Positions 43,584-51,568 of a stretch of 64,000 bases of DNA are shown here, in pieces. The translations under genes and the position numbers were made by a program. The stretch spans positions 124,001 to 188,000 of the forward strand of contig NZ_MLCE01000021.1 of NCBI RefSeq assembly GCF_002300165.1. Direction: 5' to 3'. The notes under the pieces are model-generated. The model had not been told where the DNA came from. It worked only from the letters and a program-made list of their open reading frames with translations, and did no database searches. Source of the DNA: Streptomyces sp. Tue6028 (GTDB lineage Bacteria; Actinomycetota; Actinomycetes; Streptomycetales; Streptomycetaceae). Position 1 is the first letter of the stretch. Each line of letters starts with the position of its first letter.

Positions 43584-45022
43584 TGGCCCAGGTGCTGGAG
43601 TTCAAACTCCCCGACCTCGGGGAGGGGCTCACCGAGGCGGAGATCGTCCGCTGGCTGGTGGAGGTCGGCGACGTAGTCGCGATCGACCAGCCGGTCGTCG
43701 AGGTCGAGACCGCCAAGGCGATGGTCGAGGTCCCCTGTCCCTACGGGGGTGTGGTCACCGCCCGCTTCGGCGAGGAGGGCACCGAGCTGCCCGTCGGGGC
43801 ACCGCTGCTGACGGTCGCCGTGGGCGCGCCGGCTCCCTCCGCGGAGGACGGCGGCGACACCGCGGCCGACGAGGGATCGGGCAACGTCCTGGTGGGGTAC
43901 GGCACGGGCGCGCCTCCGGCGCGGCGCAGGAGGGTGCGGCCGCCCACGGGCGCGGCTCCGGTTCGCCGGACCACCGGCCCGTCCGCGGGCGGGAACCGGA
44001 ACGGGACGCCCGTTCCGGCAGGCCGTGAGCCTGCGCCGGCCGCGCACCCGCATGCCGACGGCCCCGTCCCCGTCATCTCCCCGCTCGTCCGCAGGCTCGC
44101 CCGGGAGAACGGGCTGGATCTGCGGGAGCTGGCGGGCTCCGGCCCCGACGGCCTGATCCTGCGGGCGGACGTCGAGGACGTGCTGCGCGCGGGCAGCGGG
44201 CGGGCTCGGACATCCCTGCCGGCGTCGGCGTCTCCCGCCGCCGCTTCCGAGGGGATCCTGCACACCCCGCCCTCGGCCCGCGGGGCGGCCCTGCCCGTCG
44301 CGCCGGCGCCCGCGGGGGCACCGTCCTCCGCGCACGGCCTGCGCGTGCCCCTCCGGGGTGTCCGCGGTGCCGTCGCCGACAAGCTCTCCCGCAGCCGTCG
44401 CGAGATACCGGACGCGACCTGCTGGGTGGACGCCGACGCGACGGAACTCATGCAGGCGCGCGCCGCGATGAACGCGGCCGGTGGCCCGAAGATCTCCCTG
44501 CTCGCCCTGCTGGCCAGGATCTGCACGGCCGCTCTGGCACGCTTCCCCGAGCTCAACTCGACCGTCGACATGGACGCCCGGGAGGTCGTCCGGTTCGAGC
44601 AGGTGCACCTGGGCTTCGCCGCGCAGACCGAGCGGGGGCTCGTCGTCCCCGTCGTCCGGGACGCGCACACGCGGGACGCGGAGGGGCTGAGCGCGGAGTT
44701 CGCCCGGCTGACGGAGGCCGCCCGGACCGGGTCCCTGACACCGGCGGACCTCACAGGTGGCACCTTCACCCTGAACAACTACGGGGTGTTCGGCGTCGAC
44801 GGCTCCACGCCGATCATCAACCACCCGGAGGCGGCCATGCTGGGGGTCGGCCGGATCGTCCCGAAGCCGTGGGTGCACCAGGGCGAACTCGCGGTGCGGC
44901 AGGTCGTCCAGCTCTCGCTCACCTTCGACCACCGGGTCTGCGACGGCGGCACGGCGGGTGGCTTCCTGCGCTATGTGGCGGACTGCGTGGAGCAGCCGGC
45001 GGTGCTGCTGCGGACCCTCTAG
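43583..45022 (+). CDS. bkdC: Branched-chain 2-oxo acid dehydrogenase E2 (operon 1)
   Basis: 479 residues. One lipoyl domain (lipoylated Lys in ETAKAMVEV), Pro/Ala/Arg-rich linker, E3-binding domain (VRRLARENGLDLRELAGSGP) and catalytic acyltransferase domain with the TFDHRVCDGG motif. No E3 gene in the window. Starts on the last base of the E1 beta stop. Confidence 0.95.
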   Translation: MAQVLEFKLPDLGEGLTEAEIVRWLVEVGDVVAIDQPVVEVETAKAMVEVPCPYGGVVTARFGEEGTELPVGAPLLTVAVGAPAPSAEDGGDTAADEGSGNVLVGYGTGAPPARRRRVRPPTGAAPVRRTTGPSAGGNRNGTPVPAGREPAPAAHPHADGPVPVISPLVRRLARENGLDLRELAGSGPDGLILRADVEDVLRAGSGRARTSLPASASPAAASEGILHTPPSARGAALPVAPAPAGAPSSAHGLRVPLRGVRGAVADKLSRSRREIPDATCWVDADATELMQARAAMNAAGGPKISLLALLARICTAALARFPELNSTVDMDAREVVRFEQVHLGFAAQTERGLVVPVVRDAHTRDAEGLSAEFARLTEAARTGSLTPADLTGGTFTLNNYGVFGVDGSTPIINHPEAAMLGVGRIVPKPWVHQGELAVRQVVQLSLTFDHRVCDGGTAGGFLRYVADCVEQPAVLLRTL

Positions 45023-45101
45023 CGCCCCTCGGGTCTGCCATCCCCGTCCACATGCTGTGCGCGGGGGTGGCAATGATCCTTCGGGCGCCCATACTCGGGG
45101 G

Positions 45102-46079
45102 ATGACCGCCTACGAGCCACCGGGCACCTCCGGCCGCCGGGTGGCCCCCGGAACGCCGGGCACGCCCGGCCCCGAAGCCGCGTACGACGCCGTCGTGCTC
45201 GCAGGCGGCGCAGCGCGGCGGCTCGGTGGCGCGGACAAGCCCGGAGTGCGGGTGGGCGGCCGGGCACTGCTCGACCGGGTGCTGGCGGCCTGTGCCGGCG
45301 CCGCCACGACGGTGGTCGTGGCCGAGCCCAGAACCACCGCGCGTCCTGTGGTGTGGGCCCGCGAGGGCCCGCCCGGCGGGGGACCGCTCGCGGCGCTGGA
45401 CGCGGGACTGAGCCACACCTCCTCCGAACACGTCCTGGTGCTCTCCGCCGATCTGCCGTTCCTCGACGAGGGGACGGTGGGACGCCTGCTGGACACACTT
45501 CGCCCTGATGGTGCCGCGGCGCCCTCAGGAGGCCCCGACGCCGCCCCGGCGCAGGCCGCCGTGCCCGACGGCGTGCTGCTCGTCGATGACGACGGGCGTG
45601 ATCAGCCGCTCGTCGCCGCCTATCGGGCGTCGGCCCTGCGCCGCGAACTGGCCGCGCTCGCCGCCGCTCACGGTGGTCTCACCGGGCTGCCGCTGCGGCG
45701 GCTCGTCGCCGCGCTCGACCTCACCCGCATCTCCGACCCGGTCGCGTCCTTCGACTGCGACACCTGGGACGACATCGCCGCCGCGCGGGCACGCATCAGG
45801 GAGCATGGACACGTGTTGGATGAATGGATCTCCGCAGTCAAGGACGAGCTGGGCATCGACCTGGACGTCGACACCGGCGCCCTGCTCGACCTGGCCCGGG
45901 ACGCCGCGCACGGCGTGGCCAGGCCCGCCGCCCCCCTGACCACCTTCCTCGTGGGATACGCCGCCGCACAGGCCGGTGGCGGCCCGGAGGCGGTGGCCGA
46001 TGCCGCCCGCAAGGCCGCTGCGCTGGCACTGCGGTGGGCGGACGAGGACACCCCCGACGCCAAGCCGGACGCCGGATGA
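45102..46079 (+). CDS. mobA: MobA-like nucleotidyltransferase fused to DUF6457
   Basis: 325 residues from ATG 45102. N-terminal NTP transferase domain with VVLAGGAARRLGGADKPGV, ADLPFLDEGTVGRLL, typical of molybdenum cofactor guanylyltransferase. From about residue 230 a separate helical domain (LDEWISAVKDELGIDLDVD) matches DUF6457. CATACT (45090-45095) lies 6 nt before the ATG, a leaderless layout. Overlaps moeA by 4 nt. Confidence 0.91.
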   Translation: MTAYEPPGTSGRRVAPGTPGTPGPEAAYDAVVLAGGAARRLGGADKPGVRVGGRALLDRVLAACAGAATTVVVAEPRTTARPVVWAREGPPGGGPLAALDAGLSHTSSEHVLVLSADLPFLDEGTVGRLLDTLRPDGAAAPSGGPDAAPAQAAVPDGVLLVDDDGRDQPLVAAYRASALRRELAALAAAHGGLTGLPLRRLVAALDLTRISDPVASFDCDTWDDIAAARARIREHGHVLDEWISAVKDELGIDLDVDTGALLDLARDAAHGVARPAAPLTTFLVGYAAAQAGGGPEAVADAARKAAALALRWADEDTPDAKPDAG

Positions 46080-47440
46080 CGGCCGCCCGCACCCCGGACA
46101 GCCAGGAGGCGGACGACCTCGACGTCGAGGAGGCCCTCGCCCTGGTGAAGCCGGAGGCCAGGACGGCAGCCGGGACCGGTTCCGTGCCGGCCCCCGCGCC
46201 CGAGGGCGAGTCGAACGCCCGTCGGCCCGACGCGCACCACAAGGCCACGCCCTGGCCCGAGGCCCGCGGCGTCGCCGAACGCGCCGCCCGTTCGCTGCCG
46301 CGCCGGACCCCCGTCTCCGTGCCCCTCGACGCCTCGCTCGGCCTAGTCCTCGCCGCCCCCCTCACCGCCCTCACGGACCTCCCCTCCTTCGACACCTCCG
46401 CGATGGACGGATGGGCGGTCGCGGGACCCGGGCCCTGGGAGGTCCGAGAGGAAGGGGTGCTCGCCGGACAGGCGGAGCCGGAGGCGCTCACGGACGGCGA
46501 AGCGGTGCGGATCGCCACCGGGGCCCGTATCCCGCAGGACGCCACGGCCGTCATGCGCAGCGAGCATGGACGGATCGACGACAAGGGCCGGCTGTTCGCG
46601 ACCCGGGAGGTCGTGCACGGGCAGGACATCCGTCCACGTGGCCAGGAGTGCCGTACGGGCGACCAGTTGCTCCCGGCCGGTGTGGTGATCACCCCCGCCG
46701 TGCTGGGCCTCGCGGCGGCCGCCGGATACGACACGCTCGCCGCCGTTCCCCGCCCGCGCGTCGAAGTCCTGGTCCTCGGAGACGAGTTGCTCTCCTCGGG
46801 GCTGCCCCAGGAGGGGCGCATCAGGGACGCGCTCGGCCCGATGCTGCCGCCGTGGCTGCGGGCGCTCGGTGCCGAGGTCGTCGCGGTGCGCCGACTCGGC
46901 GACGACGCCAAGGCACTGCACAAGGCGATCACCGGTTCCTCGGCCGACCTGGTGGTCACCACCGGTGGCACCGCCGCGGGTCCCGTCGACCACGTGCACC
47001 CCACCTTGCACCGCATCGGCGCCGAACTGCTCGTGGACGGCGTCAAGGTGCGCCCCGGGCATCCGATGCTGCTGGCGCGCACCAAGGAGGACCAGCATCT
47101 CGTCGGCCTGCCCGGCAACCCCCTGGCCGCCGTTTCCGGGCTGCTCACGCTCGCCGAACCCCTGCTGCGCACCCTCGCCGGACGCGTGGCCCCCGAGCCG
47201 TACACGCTGCCCCTCCAGGAAGCCGTGCACGGCCACCCGTACGACACCCGGATCGTCCCCGTGGCGCTGCGTGCCGACCGGGCCGTGCCCCTGCACTACA
47301 ACGGCCCGGCGATGCTGCGGGGCATCGCGGCGTCCGACGCCCTCGCCGTGATCCCGCCGGGCGGGGCGCGGGCGGGGCAGGAGCTCGAACTCCTGGACTT
47401 GCCCTGGGCAACCGCGGGTATCGACGTGTGCGTCACATGA
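46076..47440 (+). CDS. moeA: Molybdopterin molybdotransferase MoeA
   Basis: 454 residues. MoeA domain architecture: SFDTSAMDGWAV, AVRIATGARIPQDATAVM, GDELLSSG, TTGGTAAGPVDHV and LPGNPLAA. Inserts molybdenum into adenylated molybdopterin. An acidic 60-residue N-terminus is extra. Coupled to mobA. Confidence 0.94.
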   Translation: MTAARTPDSQEADDLDVEEALALVKPEARTAAGTGSVPAPAPEGESNARRPDAHHKATPWPEARGVAERAARSLPRRTPVSVPLDASLGLVLAAPLTALTDLPSFDTSAMDGWAVAGPGPWEVREEGVLAGQAEPEALTDGEAVRIATGARIPQDATAVMRSEHGRIDDKGRLFATREVVHGQDIRPRGQECRTGDQLLPAGVVITPAVLGLAAAAGYDTLAAVPRPRVEVLVLGDELLSSGLPQEGRIRDALGPMLPPWLRALGAEVVAVRRLGDDAKALHKAITGSSADLVVTTGGTAAGPVDHVHPTLHRIGAELLVDGVKVRPGHPMLLARTKEDQHLVGLPGNPLAAVSGLLTLAEPLLRTLAGRVAPEPYTLPLQEAVHGHPYDTRIVPVALRADRAVPLHYNGPAMLRGIAASDALAVIPPGGARAGQELELLDLPWATAGIDVCVT

Positions 47441-47532
47441 TTCCGAGCGGGATCCGGTCCCGGTGAACGCGAGCGGCGTACAGACCTGAAGAGCCCGAGA
47501 CGGGGGGCGGTTCCGATGAGACCGAACGGGGT

Positions 47533-48639
47533 GTGTTTCACGTGAAACTTCCGGGCCATGATGCGATCGCCCGCCAAGCGGGCGAACATCTCGTGACCCA
47601 TCGGGTGAAGCTCCCGCGGAAAGTCGTGGAACGCCCGATCCGCCAGGTCGTCAAACGTCTGGCGATGGCTCTGACGCTGCTGGTCGCCACGGCGGTGATC
47701 GTCTGGGCGGACAGGGACGGCTACAACGACAACTCGGACGGCTCCGTCGATTTCCTGGACGCCCTGTACTACGCGACCGTCACCCTCTCCACCACGGGAT
47801 ACGGCGACATCACCCCGGTCAGCGACGCCGCCCGGCTCACCAACATCTTCGTCATCACGCCGCTGCGTGTGTTGTTCCTGATCATCCTGGTCGGCACCAC
47901 GCTGGAAGTCCTCACGGAACGGACCCGTGAGGAGTGGCGGCTGAACCGCTGGAGGGCGGCCTTGAGGGATCACACCGTCGTTGTCGGTTTCGGGACCAAG
48001 GGACGGTCGGCCATCGAGACCGTCTGTGCGACCGGGCTGAAGAAGGAGCAGGTCGTGGTCGTCGACCCGAGCTCCAAGGTGATCGAGGCGGCGACGGCCG
48101 ACGGCTACGCCGGAGTGATCGGCGACGCGACGCGCAGCGATGTGCTGATGCGGGCCGAGGTCCACAAGGCGCGGCAGATCATCATCGCCACCCAGCGGGA
48201 CGACACCGCCGTACTCGTCACGCTGACCGCCCGGCAGCTCAACCGCTCGGCGAAGATCGTCGCAGCGGTGCGGGAGGAGGAGAACGCGCCGCTGCTCCAG
48301 CAGTCCGGCGCCGATGCCGTCATCACCAGCGCCAGCGCCGCGGGCCGACTGCTCGGGCTCTCGGTGCTCAGCCCCGCCGCGGGCATGGTCATGGAGGACC
48401 TCATCCAGCAGGGCACCGGCCTCGACATCGTCGAACGACCGGTCATAAAGGCCGAGGTGGGCAAGGGCGTTCGCGAGACGGACGACCTGGTGGTGAGTGT
48501 CGTACGGGGACACCGGGTGCTCGGCTACGACGATCCGGCCGTCGGATCACTCCAGTTGACGGACCGTCTCATCACCATCGCGCGGGCCACCCCCGGCACC
48601 CAGGTCACCCCCGACATCCGGCCGCTGCCGCGGACCTGA
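47533..48639 (+). CDS. Single-pore potassium channel with TrkA-N (RCK) domain
   Basis: 368 residues from GTG 47533. Two transmembrane helices around the pore loop TLSTTGYGDITPVSD, with the TGYGD selectivity filter, then a cytoplasmic RCK domain (VVVGFGTKGRSAIETV) and a TrkA-C-like end. The start codon sits on the parS palindrome, so codons 2-5 (FHVK) are fixed by ParB binding. The ribosome binding site is poor and a downstream GTG might be used instead. Confidence 0.9.
   Translation: MFHVKLPGHDAIARQAGEHLVTHRVKLPRKVVERPIRQVVKRLAMALTLLVATAVIVWADRDGYNDNSDGSVDFLDALYYATVTLSTTGYGDITPVSDAARLTNIFVITPLRVLFLIILVGTTLEVLTERTREEWRLNRWRAALRDHTVVVGFGTKGRSAIETVCATGLKKEQVVVVDPSSKVIEAATADGYAGVIGDATRSDVLMRAEVHKARQIIIATQRDDTAVLVTLTARQLNRSAKIVAAVREEENAPLLQQSGADAVITSASAAGRLLGLSVLSPAAGMVMEDLIQQGTGLDIVERPVIKAEVGKGVRETDDLVVSVVRGHRVLGYDDPAVGSLQLTDRLITIARATPGTQVTPDIRPLPRT
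47535..47548. promoter_or_regulatory. Perfect parS site
   Basis: GTTTCACGTGAAAC, identical to the Streptomyces parS consensus. It overlaps the start of the potassium channel gene. Confidence 0.92.
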
Positions 48640-48675
48640 GCCGCCGGTACCCGGCCCGGACGGCCGGTCGGGGGC

Positions 48676-48719
48676 GGTGACGCCGCGCGCCGCGGCCGGT
48701 GACGCCGCGCGCCGCGGCC
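48676..48719. repeat. 22-bp perfect tandem duplication
   Basis: Copies at 48676-48697 and 48698-48719 are identical, start GGTGACGCC and end GCCGCGGCC, so each copy can also fold on itself. Lies upstream of the oxidoreductase. Confidence 0.88.
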
Positions 48720-48759
48720 GAGCCGCGTCGCCGCGTTCTCGAGGAGTAGCGTCCCCCTC

Positions 48760-49740
48760 ATGTACGCGATCACGATTCCTGAACCTGGTGGGCCCGAGGC
48801 GCTGGTGTGGGACGAGGTCCCGGACCCCGTACCCGCCGATGGAGAAGTGCTGGTGGAGGTGGCGGCCAGCGCGGTCAACCGCGCCGATCTGCTGCAGCGG
48901 CAGGGCCTGTACGACCCGCCTCCCGGGGCGTCCCCGTACCCGGGACTCGAATGCTCGGGCCGTGTCGTCGCCCTCGGTCCCGGCGTCTCGGGCTGGGCGG
49001 TCGGCGACGAGGTGTGCGCGCTGCTCGGGGGCGGTGGATACGCCCAGAAGGTCGCCGTGCCGGCCGGGCAGCTGCTGCCCGTGCCCGCGGACCTGGACGT
49101 CCGGCAGGCCGCCGCGCTGCCGGAGGTGACCTGCACCGTCTGGTCGAACGTCTTCATGGTGGCCCATCTGCGCCCCGGCGAGACCCTGCTGGTGCACGGC
49201 GGATCCAGCGGCATCGGCACCATGGCGATCCAGCTGGCGAAGGCGGTCGGCGCGAGGGTCGCGGTGACGGCGGGCAGCAAGGAGAAGCTCGACTTCTGCG
49301 CCGAACTCGGCGCGGACATCCTGATCAACTACCGCGAACAGGACTTCGTCGAGGAGATCAGGCAGGCCACGGACGGCGCGGGTGCCGACGTCATCCTCGA
49401 CAACATGGGTGCCAAGTACCTCGACCGGAACGTGCGGGCCCTCGCCGCCAACGGACGGCTCGCGATCATCGGCATGCAGGGCGGCATCAAGGGCGAGCTG
49501 AACATCGCCACGCTCCTCAACAAGCGTGCCGCCATCAGCGCGACCTCGCTGCGCGCCCGTCCGCTCGGCGAGAAGGCGGCCATCGTGGCGGCGGTGCGGG
49601 AGCACGTGTGGCCGCTCATCGACTCCGGTCATGTACGTCCGATCGTCGACCGTGAGCTGCCGATGAGCGAGGCGGCGGAGGGCCACCGGGTCCTGGAGGC
49701 CAGCGGGCACATCGGAAAGGTGCTGCTCGTGACCTCCTAG
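48760..49740 (+). CDS. NAD(P)H quinone oxidoreductase (zinc-free MDR family)
   Basis: 326 residues. GroES-like N-terminal fold and Rossmann domain (LVHGGSSGIGTMAIQLAKAV), PIG3/QOR-like. No structural zinc cysteines. TAGCGT (48747-48752) lies 7 nt before the ATG, a leaderless layout. Confidence 0.93.
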   Translation: MYAITIPEPGGPEALVWDEVPDPVPADGEVLVEVAASAVNRADLLQRQGLYDPPPGASPYPGLECSGRVVALGPGVSGWAVGDEVCALLGGGGYAQKVAVPAGQLLPVPADLDVRQAAALPEVTCTVWSNVFMVAHLRPGETLLVHGGSSGIGTMAIQLAKAVGARVAVTAGSKEKLDFCAELGADILINYREQDFVEEIRQATDGAGADVILDNMGAKYLDRNVRALAANGRLAIIGMQGGIKGELNIATLLNKRAAISATSLRARPLGEKAAIVAAVREHVWPLIDSGHVRPIVDRELPMSEAAEGHRVLEASGHIGKVLLVTS

Positions 49741-49935
49741 CGACCACTCGGCCGCGCGGGGCACGTCACGGTGCTCGTGCCGCTCACGGAACTTGCGCCG
49801 CTCACGAGGCTCGTCCCGCAGGGCTCGGCCGTTCGGGTCACCTCCCGTTCGGCCGGGCCCCGCACGGGCCCGCCTCGCGAGGTTCCGCCATACGGGTCGG
49901 ACCCCGCGCGGGGCCCCGTGCCGCGGGAGCCCGTC

Positions 49936-50640
49936 TCAGCGGACGCGGACCCGCAGCGCCAGGAAGGCCAGGCCGAGCCCGAGGCCGATGAGGATGAGCC
50001 CGCTGCCCAGCGGCAGGATCTCGAGCACCGGCTCGGACTCGGGCTCGGGGTGCGCGACGTTCTGCGGCTCGGACGCCGGGTCGCTTCGTGACGGCTCGGG
50101 GGCGATGCCCGCCGCCGAGCTGTCCGGGACGGCGGCCTCGGGATCGCCGCTCGGGTCCGTGTCGGAGCCGGGGTCGGTGTCGCCGTACGTGGGCTCGGTG
50201 TCCTCGTCCCCGGTGTTCCCGGCCTCGTCGGTGTCCCCCGTGTCCTCGGCGTCGGAGGGGTCCGAGGGGTCCGTGGGGTCCGTGGGGTCCGGGTCCGGAC
50301 GCCCGGGGCGGACGCGTCCCTCGCCCGCCAGGCTCCCCGCGCGGGAGGAGTCGGCGCTCGGGGCGGACTTCGTGGCGCGCGGCGTGGGGGTGCCGGTGGA
50401 CGCGGCGGGGTCTGCCGACCGGGACGTGGAGGCGGAGGCGGAGGCGGAGGCGGTGGCGTGCCCCGCGGGGTCCCCGGACCGGGGCGCGGAGGCGCTGCCG
50501 TCCGGGGTGGGTGCGGCGTACGGTGCCGGGCCGGGCGCGTGCGGGACGGGCGCGGCGGCGTACGAGGGGTGATGACCGGCGGCGGTCAGGATGACCAGCA
50601 GCAGTCCGGTCGTGTGCAGCGTTCGAAGCCATGGAGTCAC
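49936..50640 (-). CDS. Secreted Asp/Pro/Thr-rich protein with C-terminal membrane anchor
   Basis: 234 residues from GTG 50640, GGGAGGGGG upstream. Signal peptide to about residue 28 (SYAAAP), then a disordered region with runs such as DPTDPTDPSDPSDAEDTG and, near the C-terminus, LPLGSGLILIGLGLGLAF followed by RVRVR. The end resembles a sorting signal in layout but has no LPXTG or LAXTG, so membrane anchoring by the helix is more likely. Function unknown. Confidence 0.75.
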   Translation of the reverse strand: MTPWLRTLHTTGLLLVILTAAGHHPSYAAAPVPHAPGPAPYAAPTPDGSASAPRSGDPAGHATASASASASTSRSADPAASTGTPTPRATKSAPSADSSRAGSLAGEGRVRPGRPDPDPTDPTDPSDPSDAEDTGDTDEAGNTGDEDTEPTYGDTDPGSDTDPSGDPEAAVPDSSAAGIAPEPSRSDPASEPQNVAHPEPESEPVLEILPLGSGLILIGLGLGLAFLALRVRVR

Positions 50641-50721
50641 ACCGGTGACCCCCTCCCGGTACGGGTCGGGTCGCGGAAGTCGGACGGGATCAGCCTCACA
50701 TGACGCGGTGCACGCGGCATC

Positions 50722-50839
50722 TCGACGGAGCGTGACGGTCCACCTCGGTGCATGAGCGGAACGTGGTCGCCTTCCCGCGGGAATCTCCACGGAGCGTGAC
50801 CGGTGTCCGCCGAGTCACGTCGACGGACCGTGACCGTCG
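50722..50839. repeat. Three imperfect repeats upstream of bpa
   Basis: Units of 20 nt (consensus CGACGGAGCGTGACCGTC) at 50722-50741, 50786-50805 and 50820-50839, between divergent genes. The 50641-50938 stretch holds no gene. Confidence 0.6.
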
Positions 50840-50938
50840 CACGGCGCGCGGTGGAAGACGGAGCCCGCGTACGGGGTGGATCATCCCGCGTGGGGGGCAC
50901 CACCGTGATGGGGTGGAGGCGTGCGAGAGAATGGCGGC

Positions 50939-51481
50939 ATGGAGATGCCGAGGAACGACAGGTCGCCGGAGAACCCTCAGATCCTGGTCGTCGGCCAGGA
51001 CGGGATGGCTCTCGGCGGCACCGGAGACGAGGACTCCCGCGAGGTCCCGGTGACTGAGATGGTGGAACAGCCGGCCAAGGTGATGCGCATCGGCAGCATG
51101 ATCAAGCAGCTGCTGGAGGAGGTGCGTGCAGCACCTCTGGACGAGGCCAGCCGGGTGCGGCTCAAGGAGATCCACGCGAGCTCCGTGAAGGAGCTGGAGG
51201 ACGGACTGGCGCCGGAGCTCGTCGAGGAACTGGAGCGGCTCTCCCTGCCCTTCACGGACGAGGCGACCCCCAGCGACGCCGAACTGCGGATCGCGCAGGC
51301 TCAGTTGGTGGGCTGGCTGGAGGGACTCTTCCACGGGATCCAGACGACGCTGTTCGCGCAGCAGATGGCGGCCAGGGCCCAGTTGGAGTCGATGCGCCGT
51401 GCTCTCCCGCCCGGGGTCGGCGGTGTCGAGGGCGACGAGGACCCTCGCTCCGGCGGCCGTTCCGGCGGACCGTACCTGTAG
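50939..51481 (+). CDS. bpa: Bacterial proteasome activator Bpa/PafE
   Basis: 180 residues from ATG 50939. Helical core (MIKQLLEEVRAAPLDEASRVRLKEIHASSVKELEDGL) and C-terminus ending GGPYL, equivalent to the GQYL gate-opening tail of mycobacterial PafE. Forms a ring that opens the 20S proteasome independently of ATP. GAGAAT (50927-50932) lies 6 nt before the start. Confidence 0.92.
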   Translation: MEMPRNDRSPENPQILVVGQDGMALGGTGDEDSREVPVTEMVEQPAKVMRIGSMIKQLLEEVRAAPLDEASRVRLKEIHASSVKELEDGLAPELVEELERLSLPFTDEATPSDAELRIAQAQLVGWLEGLFHGIQTTLFAQQMAARAQLESMRRALPPGVGGVEGDEDPRSGGRSGGPYL

Positions 51482-51508
51482 GCACCGGCTCCACCCCTGA
51501 CGAGACGG

Positions 51509-51540
51509 AACGGGCCCGGCACCGAAGTGCCGGGCCCGTT
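51509..51540. terminator. Bidirectional terminator between bpa and kinase gene
   Basis: A perfect 14-bp stem, AACGGGCCCGGCAC with GTGCCGGGCCCGTT, tetraloop CGAA, between convergent genes. Confidence 0.8.
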
Positions 51541-51568
51541 GCCGTGGTCGTGCGGGGCGTCGCCGGGG

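Noticed and set aside
50526-50640. LPXTG or LAXTG sorting signal in the Asp/Pro-rich secreted protein and in the 351-1913 protein
   Set aside because: Neither has the motif before its hydrophobic helix (the nearest is LPLGSG), so I do not propose them as sortase substrates.
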